From assembly GCF_000275725.1 (NCBI RefSeq), contig NZ_AJTS01000036.1:1-64000 (forward strand): 64,000 bases of DNA, given 5' to 3'. This document shows, piece after piece, positions 26,287 to 34,573 of the stretch. The position numbers were made by a program, and so were the translations under genes. Every line of letters begins with the position of its first letter. Position 1 is the stretch's first letter. Source of the stretch: Vreelandella stevensii S18214. Its GTDB lineage: Bacteria; Pseudomonadota; Gammaproteobacteria; Pseudomonadales; Halomonadaceae. The notes below the pieces were generated by a model that worked only from the letters and a program-made list of their open reading frames with translations, was not told the origin of the DNA and did not search any database.

Positions 26287-27362
26287 AGCTCGTCGGGTTG
26301 AGCCGCACCATTGCCTTGACCATGGCCGCGATGGCTTTCGGCATCACCCTGTTGGTAGTGGTCACCTCGTATCTGTTTTATTTTCTGGCGTCTCGCTACT
26401 GGCAGGACTCACTCGACGATTTCGGCCTGTTCCCCACCGGTCCGGAATGGATCTGGCTCGCCCTGACTACGCTCACCGGGCTCACCTTCGCGATGATCGT
26501 CGGCGTACAGCTGGCGCGGCGTATCCTGGTGCCGCTGAACTCCGTCACGCTGGGCATTCGCAAGGTGGCACAGGGCGACCTGAGCGCCCGAGCCACCACA
26601 GGAGACCGCTCGCTGGGCGAAGCCGCCGTGCTGGCCAACGACTTCAATGCACTGGCCGACCAGCTCCAGCGCATGTCTCAAGAGATGACCTTCTGGAACG
26701 CAGCCATTGCCCATGAGCTGCGCACGCCCGTCACTATCTTGCGTGGCCGCCTGCAAGGCTTGGCAGAAGGGGTGTTCCCTCCTGAAACACCGCAGTTTCT
26801 GAGCCTGCTGACCCAGATCGACGGCATGGCACAGCTGATCGAAGACCTTCGTGCCGTCAGTCTGGCCGAAAGTGGGCATTTGAACATCGAGATCAAGCAG
26901 TGCGAGCTTTCCGCTGACATCGAGTCGGTCGTCGAATTTTGTCGGCATGCACTGAATGCATCACAGCATGAGCCAACGCTCGATTTACAAGCGGGAAGCG
27001 TCCATTGCGACCCGTTTCGTATTCGCCAAGCGCTGCTTGCACTGCTGGAAAACGTTCGCCAGCACGCATCGCCAGGCCCCGTCCTCATCCAAACGCGCCA
27101 AGACGACGGGGCGTGTGTATTGCGTGTGATCGACGCTGGCCCAGGCATCCCGCCGGACGATGCCACCCATATTTTTACCGCATTCCGACATGCTCGGGAG
27201 ACCGACACCGGTACACAGGCAGCCAAACGAGGAAGCGGGCTCGGATTGGCAGTCGTGGCGGCGATTGCCAAAGCTCACCATGGCGAGGCCAGATGCTACC
27301 CTTCTGACGAAGGCGGCTCCTGTTTCGAGGTGCGCTGGCCGACTCCATCACAATCGACGTGA
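26283..27362 (+). CDS. Sensor histidine kinase, AdeS-like
   Basis: A 359-residue kinase with two membrane helices (about 10-36 and 57-76), a HAMP domain (LARRILVPLNSVTLGIRKVA, GDLSAR), the H box with His144 in AIAHELRTPVTIL, and N/G boxes (ALLENVRQH, VIDAGPGIPPDD, GSGLGLAVV). The short periplasmic segment between the helices is about 20 residues, as in AdeS. It would phosphorylate the AdeR-like regulator encoded by the overlapping upstream gene and so control the efflux operon. The ATG at 26283 overlaps the regulator's stop by four bases, indicating coupling. The signal is unknown. Confidence 0.93.
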   Translation: MKLVGLSRTIALTMAAMAFGITLLVVVTSYLFYFLASRYWQDSLDDFGLFPTGPEWIWLALTTLTGLTFAMIVGVQLARRILVPLNSVTLGIRKVAQGDLSARATTGDRSLGEAAVLANDFNALADQLQRMSQEMTFWNAAIAHELRTPVTILRGRLQGLAEGVFPPETPQFLSLLTQIDGMAQLIEDLRAVSLAESGHLNIEIKQCELSADIESVVEFCRHALNASQHEPTLDLQAGSVHCDPFRIRQALLALLENVRQHASPGPVLIQTRQDDGACVLRVIDAGPGIPPDDATHIFTAFRHARETDTGTQAAKRGSGLGLAVVAAIAKAHHGEARCYPSDEGGSCFEVRWPTPSQST

Positions 27363-27549
27363 TCACATGGGGCGTGATTGCTGAATGATCGGCAGTGAGA
27401 ACCTGCCCACCAAGCCAAGCGCCAGAGCGCAGCACTCGGCGCTTTATATCTTTTTCCAGTTCAGCTTCGGAATACACATTACCAAATATGGCCATACACG
27501 GTTCTTACATCTTTGCCAAATAAATCTGCCTAGTAAAAGTGTGGCCGCT

Positions 27550-28359
27550 TCAACCTATAAACACCATCACTACCAGCACCATAGCCAGCAATAGCAGGTA
27601 CACTCTGGCATGAAGATGGTCAGGAATGCGCCCAATCCAGGTCGACGCCAGGCGAATACCGAGCCATGAGCCCACTGCGAGTACCAGCAAGGCGCGTAGA
27701 TCCACATAACCGGCATACCAGCCCCCCAACGCTGGGTGGTTCGCCGACAGCAACACATACGTCGCGGTGCCACTCACCGCCATGGGCAACGACAACGGAT
27801 TGGCCATGGCAGTGGCTGCCGTCATACTCGCGCCTCTCCGGCGCATGAGCGGTACGGTCATCACGCTACCGCCAACGCCCAGTAAGGCGGCCACTGCACC
27901 AATCAATGTCCCCGTCATCGCCGTCCCCCCTCGCCCCATAGGACGCACATCACTCCCTGACTGATGCAGAAAACCGGGCCGCAAACTGGCATCCGCAATC
28001 GTGAGGGCTAAATAACCAATGAACGCCCAGCGCACCCACTCGCCACTTAACGACACGGCTGCCGCTGCGCCCAGCACAGCGCCCACGGCGATATAGCCCA
28101 CCAGCGGACGCACCAAGTGCCACTGCACGGTCTGCCGTTGGTGGTGGCGCCATGTGGACAGGGAAGCCGCAAACACCATCAATGCCGTCGAGGTGGCCAC
28201 CGCGATATGCATAGCCGCCTGACCGATACCACTATCCGGCCCATGGACGAAAATCAGCAGGGTATACAGCAAGGTAACCACCACGAACCCACCACCAAAG
28301 CCGAACAATACGGTGGTCACTCCCGCCACCCCGCCACAAAGTAGCAATACGCTATACAC
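27550..28359 (-). CDS. TauE/SafE (TSUP) family anion permease
   Basis: A 269-residue membrane protein with about eight helices and the TSUP repeats: GGVAGVTTVLFGFGGGFVVV near the N-terminus and GTLIGAVAALLGVGGSVMTV in the middle. TSUP members export or import small anions such as sulfite or sulfoacetate; specificity cannot be deduced. The start is probably GTG at 28359, since AGGAG lies seven bases upstream; the GTG at 28365 is too close to it. It is divergent from an AraC-type regulator across about 100 bases, so probably controlled by it. The 187 bases downstream hold no gene I can support. Confidence 0.88.
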   Translation of the reverse strand: MYSVLLLCGGVAGVTTVLFGFGGGFVVVTLLYTLLIFVHGPDSGIGQAAMHIAVATSTALMVFAASLSTWRHHQRQTVQWHLVRPLVGYIAVGAVLGAAAAVSLSGEWVRWAFIGYLALTIADASLRPGFLHQSGSDVRPMGRGGTAMTGTLIGAVAALLGVGGSVMTVPLMRRRGASMTAATAMANPLSLPMAVSGTATYVLLSANHPALGGWYAGYVDLRALLVLAVGSWLGIRLASTWIGRIPDHLHARVYLLLLAMVLVVMVFIG

Positions 28360-28466
28360 CGGCACTCTCCTGATGAAACGAAACAGCAGGCACTATATGC
28401 TGGCGAGGATTGGCCAACATTCGTCGTTAGGACAACCATCAACGCGTTTCAGCCAGGTTAACGCTA

Positions 28467-29240
28467 ATGCTCGATACACCTCTTTCAGAGGTAGATCATG
28501 TGGCACGGCCCATGGTGGCTATTGGCACGGACTACCGCCCCGGTACCCTCCTCGATTTTCATACCCATCGCCGTGCCCAGTTTCTCTATGGCATGACCGG
28601 CGTGATGGAGGTGAATACGGATGACGGCACCTGGATGGTGCCGCCCTTTAGCGGTGTCTGGCTACCTGCGGGCAAGCGGCACCAAGTCCGCATGAACGGG
28701 GTGAGCACTCGAAGCCTCTATATCGAGCCCCATGCCGCGCCACGCGCTTCGAGCAGCTGTGAGGTGCTGGTCGTGACGCCTCTCCTGCATCACCTGCTGC
28801 TGGCTTCCGCCCACATCCCAGCACTCTATGATGAAAATGGCCGCGACGGAGCTCTGGCTCGACTACTCCTATGCGAATTGGAACAGGCTGAGGCCCTGCC
28901 ACTATTTGCGCCCCTGCCCCACGACCTGCCACTCGCCAGCCTGTGCAGAGATTTTCTCGGCCAGCCGAGCATTCACACCCTTCCTGAAGAGTGGGCTCGG
29001 CAGTTGCACTGCAGTCAACGCACCTTTAATCGTCTGTTCCGTCAGCAGACCGGACTCTCCTTTGGGGTATGGCGCCAGCAAGCCTGCCTGATGGCGGCGA
29101 TTCCCAAGCTGCTCTCCGGCAATTCCGTTACCCGAACCGCACTGGAACTCGGCTACGACAGCCCTGCCGCTTTCTCCAACATGTTTCGCAAGGTGCTCGG
29201 CCAATCTCCTAGTACTTTTGTTCGGGCGGCGAATCGTTAG
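28467..29240 (+). CDS. AraC-family regulator with N-terminal cupin
   Basis: A 257-residue regulator. The N-terminal cupin has LLDFHTHRRAQFLYGMTGVM and GVWLPAGKRHQVRM (about residues 30-80); the C-terminal AraC domain has two helix-turn-helix units ending SVTRTALELGYDSPAAFSNM and FRKVLGQSPSTF, the strongly conserved signature. Regulators with this cupin often control an adjacent divergent transporter. Here the divergent partner is the TauE/SafE permease. The ATG at 28467 is the first in frame that keeps the cupin whole. Confidence 0.93.
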   Translation: MLDTPLSEVDHVARPMVAIGTDYRPGTLLDFHTHRRAQFLYGMTGVMEVNTDDGTWMVPPFSGVWLPAGKRHQVRMNGVSTRSLYIEPHAAPRASSSCEVLVVTPLLHHLLLASAHIPALYDENGRDGALARLLLCELEQAEALPLFAPLPHDLPLASLCRDFLGQPSIHTLPEEWARQLHCSQRTFNRLFRQQTGLSFGVWRQQACLMAAIPKLLSGNSVTRTALELGYDSPAAFSNMFRKVLGQSPSTFVRAANR

Positions 29241-29447
29241 AGGAAGCGTAAAAAGCAGCTGCTACAGGTGTTAGCGCTACCGTTTCAAGACGTTCAGTAA
29301 TCATCGGTATATAGGTTTCATGGCGTGGAGAATGTCCGCTATCTTCAGCAGCAACATTAGAAAGAGCGTCACTGGTCTGCCCACTTGTCATTCTAGCCAG
29401 CCACGCATATATTCATATTTGTTATTTTTTAATACAGGAAGCACATC

Positions 29448-29696
29448 ATGGCAACAACTAGCCTTAGCCTAGGAGAGCACTGGGAAGCCTTCATCAAAAA
29501 CGAAGTCTCTAGCGGTCGCTACGGCTCCGCAAGTGAGGTGGTGCGGGATGCATTACGTGCCATGGAAGAACGCAAAAGCAAACTTGAGGCGTTACGTACG
29601 CACCTAGCCCAAGGTGCCGGGCAAGCGAGCGCTGGCGAATTCGTGGACGATTTCTCAATGGATGCATTAATCAGCGATTTGGATAACGAATCGTAA
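29448..29696 (+). CDS. parD: ParD-family antitoxin
   Basis: An 82-residue ParD-like antitoxin: a ribbon-helix-helix N-terminus (TSLSLGEHWEAFIKNEVSSG, RYGSASEVVRDALRAMEE) and an acidic, flexible C-terminus (EFVDDFSMDALISDLDNES) that wraps the toxin. It normally neutralises ParE and represses its own promoter. The upstream 50 bases are AT-rich (ATATATTCATATTTG), unlike the surroundings, and are likely to hold promoter and operator. The stop codon TAA overlaps the toxin ATG by one base. Confidence 0.95.
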   Translation: MATTSLSLGEHWEAFIKNEVSSGRYGSASEVVRDALRAMEERKSKLEALRTHLAQGAGQASAGEFVDDFSMDALISDLDNES

Positions 29697-29995
29697 TGCC
29701 CACATTCCGTATCACACCGAGAGCAAGGGACGATTTAAAAGATATCGGCCGCTATACGGAATGGCAGTGGGGCAAGAACCAACGGAATACCTATCTAAGG
29801 GATTTTGAAAAACGGTTTCACTGGCTCGCAGAAAATCCCCTGCTAGGAAGACATCGCCCAGATATCAAAGAAGGTTATTTTAGCTACCCTCAAGGCCAGC
29901 ACGTTATTTTTTATCTGATTGGCCATGAATGCATTGAAATCATTGGCATTCCTCATAAAGAGATGGATATCGTTTCCTATTTTCTGACTGATTGA
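29696..29995 (+). CDS. parE: ParE-family toxin of the RelE/ParE superfamily
   Basis: A 99-residue toxin: FRITPRARDDLKDIGRYTEW, WLAENPLLGRHRPDI, GYFSYPQGQHVIFYLIG and EIIGIPHKEMDI follow ParE closely. ParE proteins poison DNA gyrase. Translation is coupled to parD by a TAATG overlap. The module has lower GC content than its neighbours and lies directly beside a truncated DUF808 gene, signs of acquisition. All family landmarks are present, so the pair is probably functional. Confidence 0.94.
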   Translation: MPTFRITPRARDDLKDIGRYTEWQWGKNQRNTYLRDFEKRFHWLAENPLLGRHRPDIKEGYFSYPQGQHVIFYLIGHECIEIIGIPHKEMDIVSYFLTD

Positions 29996-30114
29996 CGACA
30001 CCAGGCGCCCCCTACCGTGTGTATAGGGCGATGGCATCGTGGCATGCGCCGTATTGGCAGAAATAAGATGCAACACCCCCACCACCACCAGTTTTCTTCT
30101 CGGCGTCCGGCCTC

Positions 30115-30219
30115 CGTCGCTCGCCCTGCGGCCACGCTTACATCGTCCAGCGAGGCGGCGGACAGCTTCGCCAGCGCGGCAATGTCATCCAGCAACCCAA
30201 TCCAGCCGCCAATGGCCAT
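30115..30219 (-). pseudogene. N-terminal remnant of a DUF808 (YedI-like) gene
   Basis: After a perfect ribosome-binding site (GGAGGAAA) the ATG at 30219 opens MAIGGWIGLLDDIAALAKLS and continues ASLDDVSVAAGRAT, the conserved start of DUF808 membrane proteins (about 300 residues). After some 35 codons the homology ends near 30115, giving way to a low-complexity WWWW stretch; the rest of the gene is absent. The parDE module begins where the body should be, so insertion of parDE or an associated deletion probably removed it. Confidence 0.72.
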
Positions 30220-30353
30220 GGGTATTTCCTCCGTGAATAAGCGTTGTTGATCGTAAAGCACACTGTAGCGGGGGGGCATTGCCCGTTTCACGCCAACAGA
30301 CAGCGCTGTGACGATCTGATACGCTCACGACATCAAGGACAGCCACGACCTAT

Positions 30354-30503
30354 CACAGGAAAAGCACGCCCATGGGTTCCAAAAAAGCAGACCGCTAAGC
30401 CGCAACAACCCTGCTTCACTCGTTGTTGCGGCAGCCTGACCATCACATCGATGCCCTGCAGGCCGCCGTCGAATACGCTGATTCGTATGGAGCTTTTCCT
30501 GTG
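30354..30503 (+). promoter_or_regulatory. Putative translational attenuator of the FloR/CmlA-like exporter
   Basis: Three elements fall between the DUF808 remnant and the exporter. First, CACAGGAAAAGC (30354-30365), which holds the leader's ribosome-binding site, is perfectly complementary over 12 bases to GCTTTTCCTGTG (30492-30503), which spans the end of the exporter's Shine-Dalgarno and its GTG start. Second, an 8-codon leader ORF (30372-30398) follows. Third, right after its stop, GCCGCAACAAC (30399-30409) and GTTGTTGCGGC (30422-30432) form a perfect 11-bp stem. A ribosome loading or stalling on the leader would free the exporter start. cmlA is known to use leader-peptide translational attenuation; the structure here is inferred. 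Confidence 0.6.
30372..30398 (+). CDS. Eight-residue leader peptide MGSKKADR
   Basis: ATG GGT TCC AAA AAA GCA GAC CGC TAA, preceded by AGGAAAAG at a usable distance. Its size and its Lys-Ala-Asp-Arg ending resemble the 9-residue leader of cmlA (which I recall as MSTSKNADK). It would act by its translation, not as a protein. It is too short to prove by itself; the flanking stem-loop and complementarity are the main support. Confidence 0.55.
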   Translation: MGSKKADR

Positions 30504-31694
30504 CCTATTCAAAACCCAAGCCCTTGGGCTTATCGCCTACCCCTGGCGCTGGCGTTGATGGCCCCTTTCAATCTGCTTGCCTCACTCGGCATGGATATCT
30601 ACCTGCCGGTGGTGCCCGCCATGCCGGGCATTCTCGATACCACGCCCGAGGTCGTTCAGCTCACGCTGACGCTCTACATGATCATGCTGGGCGTGGGCCA
30701 GATCCTCTTTGGCCCGCTTTCAGACCGCCTGGGCCGTCGCCCCATCCTGATCGGCGGCACCCTCGTTTTCGCGGCGGCCTCCTTCTTCCTGGCATTCACC
30801 ACGGAAGCCTGGCTATTCGTGGGGCTCAGGCTGGTGCAGGCCATGGGAGCCGCCGCCATGCTGGTCGCGATGTTTGCCCCGGTGCGCGATGTGTACGCCA
30901 ACACGCCGGAAAGTGCGGTCATCTACAGCCTGATGAATGCCATGCTGGCGGTGGTGCCTGCGCTGGGGCCTATCGTGGGCGCGCTGATAGCCCGTTACCT
31001 GGGCTGGAGCGCCCTGTTCATCACCCTGGGCATTCTGGCCCTGCTGACCCTCGGCTACGCCTTCCCGAGATGGCATGAAACACGCAAGGTATACGCCCCC
31101 ACCCGCCTGGCGGATATGGGACGCGTGCTCAACAGCGCTCACTTCTGGGTTTATACGGTCGCGTTCGGGACCGCCATGGGGGCGTTTTTCGTGTTCTTCT
31201 CGACGGCCCCCCGAGTGCTCATCGAAGCGGCGGGCTTTAGCGAGTTGGGGTTCAGCGTGGCCTTTGCGACGGTGGCCCTGGTCATGATCGTGACGGCGCG
31301 CTTTGCCAAACGTTTCGTGACGCGCTGGGGCATTCCCGGCTGCGCCCTGCGTGGCGCGCTGATTCTGCTGGCCAGCGCAGGCCTGCTGGGGCTGGGGGAA
31401 GTGTTCTTCACGCCAAACCTGTGGTCGTTTGTCTTACCGATGTGGCTCGCCGCCGTGGGCATCGTGTTGATCACCTCCGTGACCGCCAACGGCGCGCTGC
31501 ACGCCTTCAGCGACATGGCTGGCACCGCCGTGGCGCTGCACTTCTGTGTGCAGAGCCTGATCGTGGGTGGCGTGGGCACTGCGGTGGTGGTCATGCTGGA
31601 TGGCAGCACGGCGTGGCCGCTGATCGCCTACACCGGCGGCATGGCAGCGCTGACGCTGGGGCTGCTCACCGGCTTAGCTCGGCGGAAGCGGTAA
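30501..31694 (+). CDS. Bcr/CflA-type MFS drug exporter, FloR/CmlA-like
   Basis: A 397-residue 12-helix MFS protein. From PSPWAYRLPLALALMAPF through SLGMDIYLPVVPAMPGIL, MLGVGQILFGPLSDRLGRRP and VYTVAFGTAMGAFFVFFSTA it follows FloR and CmlA as I remember them, including APRVLIEAAGFSELGFS and the motif-C region. Those proteins export florfenicol and/or chloramphenicol across the inner membrane. The GTG at 30501 was chosen because GGAG (30489-30492) lies eight bases upstream and the length then matches FloR (404). The long upstream frame from 30423 overlaps the attenuator and has no homology. It may be an intrinsic chromosomal relative; no integron or transposon flanks it. Confidence 0.85.
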   Translation: MPIQNPSPWAYRLPLALALMAPFNLLASLGMDIYLPVVPAMPGILDTTPEVVQLTLTLYMIMLGVGQILFGPLSDRLGRRPILIGGTLVFAAASFFLAFTTEAWLFVGLRLVQAMGAAAMLVAMFAPVRDVYANTPESAVIYSLMNAMLAVVPALGPIVGALIARYLGWSALFITLGILALLTLGYAFPRWHETRKVYAPTRLADMGRVLNSAHFWVYTVAFGTAMGAFFVFFSTAPRVLIEAAGFSELGFSVAFATVALVMIVTARFAKRFVTRWGIPGCALRGALILLASAGLLGLGEVFFTPNLWSFVLPMWLAAVGIVLITSVTANGALHAFSDMAGTAVALHFCVQSLIVGGVGTAVVVMLDGSTAWPLIAYTGGMAALTLGLLTGLARRKR

Positions 31695-31728
31695 CGATAG
31701 GGTAATGCATGTGCAGGGGTGGCTGCGC

Positions 31729-32310
31729 TCAATCGCGCATCTTCAAGCGCTGAGCCCTTCTCCGCCGAGTGGCCACCACGGCCGCGACCGCGACGCAAAG
31801 CACGGCGGCCACCCCTGCCAGCACCACATGGGAAAGGCTGCTCAATCGCTCAAACAGTGGCGCGAGCGCCTGACCAAACAGATAACCGAGCGTGACCCAA
31901 GCGGCCGACCAGATCAGCGCCGACAACGCATTGAGCACGATGAAACGGGGCCAGGGAAAGTTGGTCGTGCCGATGGTCAGCGCACCGGCCATGCGCAGCC
32001 CGTAAAGGAACCGCAAGGAGAACGCGAACGTATTCGGGTGGGCGTTGAACGTCGTCAGTACCCGCCCACCCGCCGCGCTACGCTGAACCGAGCGAACGAT
32101 GGCGCTATTGCGCCACCCATGCCCGAGCAGGAAGAACACTTGGTCCGCAAGGAAAGCGCCCAAGGCAAGCGAGACCACCGCTTCACCAAACCCGATCAGG
32201 TGCCGATGCATCATGATGCCGCCCAGCATCGCGACGGCTTCGCCCTCCAGGCTCGCCCCCACGAACAAGCCGAGGCTGCCATAGTTCGCCACGAAATAAT
32301 CAAGCGTCAT
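31729..32310 (-). CDS. DedA-family membrane protein
   Basis: A 193-residue protein of the DedA/VTT family: GLFVGASLEGEAVAMLGGIM near the N-terminus, a GxxxG-rich helix LALGAFLADQVFFLLGHGW, then FSLRFLYGLRMAGALTIGTT with the basic re-entrant motif typical of DedA, and a basic C-terminal tail. DedA proteins include undecaprenyl-phosphate or phospholipid flippases driven by ion gradients. ATG at 32310 or 32316 is possible. It converges on the exporter gene with 34 bases between. Confidence 0.88.
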   Translation of the reverse strand: MTLDYFVANYGSLGLFVGASLEGEAVAMLGGIMMHRHLIGFGEAVVSLALGAFLADQVFFLLGHGWRNSAIVRSVQRSAAGGRVLTTFNAHPNTFAFSLRFLYGLRMAGALTIGTTNFPWPRFIVLNALSALIWSAAWVTLGYLFGQALAPLFERLSSLSHVVLAGVAAVLCVAVAAVVATRRRRAQRLKMRD

Positions 32311-32316
32311 GTGCAT

Positions 32317-32901
32317 TCATCCATCAAGTAACCCCGCCAGGTGGGTGCCACGTAAACGCAATCTCTATCACGATTCAGGATGATGCAGAGGTGAATGAGG
32401 TTTATGGAAGGCAGGCAGCTGCTTCAGTTGGCAGCCAACCTGGCTGCCCCAAGCGGCACATGAGCCGATTGCCCCGCCTATTCGGCTCATGGGCCAGGAA
32501 GCGCCACGCCTTAAAGCAAACCAGCCCTGCTCACTGCCATTATCTAATGTCACCGACGTCACAACAACGAACACATCTACGGCCAAACCCCTCAGCTTTC
32601 ATTAGCGGATTACCATGGCATGATTGTAATCCCTGAATCTAGGAGTAGCAGATTGCCGCGGCTGTTGCGTCGGGAAGTAAGTGATCATTGGCTCAGCCCC
32701 AACCAAAGCGCGTTCTTGGAAAGCAGCCCTGTGGGATGGATGCCCTCCAACTGCAGAGGGCGACAAACCAGCCCCTCGGCCTTCAAGGTATAAGCAGATG
32801 ATGGTGCAGAAATTATCGCTCTTCACCCACCTTAGCCAGCAGCATAGAGACCTCACAGTCAAATACACTGTGGCTGGCAAGGAACCTCGCCCACTGAAGC
32901 G
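32317..32901. other. Gene-free stretch between dedA and the catabolic operon
   Basis: About 585 bases without a supported gene. It contains a perfect stem GGCAGCC-AACCT-GGCTGCC (about 32430) and a GAGCCGA/TCGGCTC pair (about 32462-32488), neither with a T-run. Short frames in all directions lack ribosome-binding sites and family character. It may be relic DNA or carry an unrecognised RNA. Confidence 0.3.
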
Positions 32902-32927
32902 AAAAAAGGCGGCCTTGTGGACCGCCG
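32902..32927 (-). terminator. Rho-independent terminator of the catabolic operon
   Basis: On the minus strand GGCGGTCC pairs with GGCCGCC around a short loop (GGCGG at 32908-32912 on the plus strand, CCGCC at 32922-32926) and is followed by six T (32907-32902). It lies 43 bases past the last gene of the operon. Confidence 0.85.
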
Positions 32928-32969
32928 AAAGAACCCTGCATGCTTGCCATCAAGGAGGTGCGATGGCAA

Positions 32970-34541
32970 TTAAGCCTCGCGCTGACCATCTACCAGACGC
33001 GACAACCTCAGTGGGTTTCCATCCTTGAGCGCCTCAGGAAGTAGATCCGTTGGCAGGTTTTGGTAGCACACAGGTCTCAAGAAGCGCTGAATGGCTGCGC
33101 TGCCCACCGAGGTAGTGCGCGCATCTGAGGTAGCCGGGAAGGGCCCACCGTGAACCATAGCGTGACACACCTCCACACCTGTGGGCCAGCCATTGACCAG
33201 CACCCGCCCAGCCTTGCGCTCAAGCACCGATAACAGCGGCCGGGCAGCCTCGACATCGACTTCATCTAGCTGCAAGGTGGCGGTTAGCTGGCCCTCCAAG
33301 GCCTCTGCCACTATGCGCATCTGAACAAGGTCCTCGCATTCGATAACTAACGAGGCAGAACCAAACACCTCAGACTGCAGCGCCTCGCTATCCAGGAAGT
33401 CAGTGGCGGTAGCAACAAAGAGTCCAGCTTGGCACTGATGGGGCCCTTCGCCCACTTGCCCCTTAGCCACTTCTCGGGCGTGGCTAGCTAACTGTTCTAC
33501 TCCCTCCATATAAGCACCGTAAATACCTGGGGTAAGCATGGTCTGTGCAGCGCTTTTAGTGAGAACCTCGGCAGCAACAGCAAGAAAAGCGTCCAGCGCT
33601 TTGCCTTTCACACCCAGCACCAGTCCTGGGTTGGTACAAAACTGGCCAGCGCCCATATTGAGCGAGGATACGAACCCCTCGGCGAGTTCATGACCACGAG
33701 TCTCAAGAGCCTGAGGCAGCAGAAACACTGGGTTGATGGAGCTCATCTCAGCATATACGGGTATCGGCTGAGGCCGCGCCTGGGCGGTGGCAAGTATCGC
33801 CAGTCCTCCGGCTCGCGAGCCGGTGAAGCCCACCGCTTGGATACGCGGATCGGCAACCAGAGCTTGTCCTACCTCGTTTCCCGAGCCAAACAACAACGAG
33901 AAGACTCCTTCTGGCATGCCGCTTTCAGCCACGGCCTTCTGCAAAGCGCGCCCCACCAACTCAGAGGTGCCGGGATGGGCGGAATGGGCCTTGACCACCA
34001 CTGGACAACCGGCAGCCAGTGCCGAGGCGGTATCTCCACCGGCCACACTGAAAGCCAGCGGAAAATTGGAAGCACCAAACACAGCGACCGGTCCAAGTGC
34101 AATCTGACACTGGCGCAGGTCGACGCGAGGCATTGGTTGGCGCTCGGGCAGCGCTGGATCGATACGCACACCAAGCCAATCACCAGCTCTGACCACCGAG
34201 GCGAACAGGCGCAGCTGGCCGCAGGTGCGACCGCGCTCACCCTCGAGCCGAGCTCGGGGCAACCCAGTCTCGGCCATAGCACGCTCAATCAGGGCGTCGC
34301 CCAACGCCTCGATCTCGTTGGCAATAGTTTCAAGAAAGGCCGCACGTTGCTTGAGCGAGGTATCTCGGTAACTGTCGAAGGCCGCCTCAGCAAGCACACA
34401 TGCGCGCTCCACTTCCGCTTGGCCGCCACCACGGTAGACGGGCTCCAGGAGCTTGCCGGTAGTGGGATCGATGGCGTGAATCTCGCCGCAGCTACCGATG
34501 ACGGCCTGTTGGCCAATCAGGATTTGTCCGTTCAGGGACAT
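32970..34541 (-). CDS. 2-oxoglutarate semialdehyde (2,5-dioxovalerate) dehydrogenase
   Basis: A 523-residue aldehyde dehydrogenase of the alpha-ketoglutaric semialdehyde type. It has the cofactor region [29 protein letters not shown], the general base in [14 protein letters not shown] and the catalytic cysteine in [12 protein letters not shown]. This branch lacks the common glutamate motif of classical ALDH and is typical of sugar-acid clusters, where it oxidises 2-oxoglutarate semialdehyde to 2-oxoglutarate with NAD(P). It is the last gene of the operon and follows an XylX-like protein that would make its substrate, as in the Weimberg pathway. Confidence 0.88.
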   Translation of the reverse strand: MSLNGQILIGQQAVIGSCGEIHAIDPTTGKLLEPVYRGGGQAEVERACVLAEAAFDSYRDTSLKQRAAFLETIANEIEALGDALIERAMAETGLPRARLEGERGRTCGQLRLFASVVRAGDWLGVRIDPALPERQPMPRVDLRQCQIALGPVAVFGASNFPLAFSVAGGDTASALAAGCPVVVKAHSAHPGTSELVGRALQKAVAESGMPEGVFSLLFGSGNEVGQALVADPRIQAVGFTGSRAGGLAILATAQARPQPIPVYAEMSSINPVFLLPQALETRGHELAEGFVSSLNMGAGQFCTNPGLVLGVKGKALDAFLAVAAEVLTKSAAQTMLTPGIYGAYMEGVEQLASHAREVAKGQVGEGPHQCQAGLFVATATDFLDSEALQSEVFGSASLVIECEDLVQMRIVAEALEGQLTATLQLDEVDVEAARPLLSVLERKAGRVLVNGWPTGVEVCHAMVHGGPFPATSDARTTSVGSAAIQRFLRPVCYQNLPTDLLPEALKDGNPLRLSRLVDGQREA

Positions 34542-34573
34542 ACTTTTCTCCTACTATAGTGGATGGGGTCGTC

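Noticed and set aside
27175-27495. Minus-strand frame starting MAIFGNVYSEAELEKDIKRR
   Set aside because: The first 45 codons look somewhat protein-like, but there is no ribosome-binding site, and the rest lies antisense to the AdeS-like kinase gene; not enough to call a gene.
29209-29391. 60-codon minus-strand frame between araC and parD
   Set aside because: Overlaps the AraC 3' end, no ribosome-binding site, no recognised motif.
30423-30500. Upstream extension of the FloR-like protein (start MLRQPDHHIDALQ)
   Set aside because: No homology, a TTG start, and it lies in the attenuator; the GTG at 30501 has the proper ribosome-binding site and family length.
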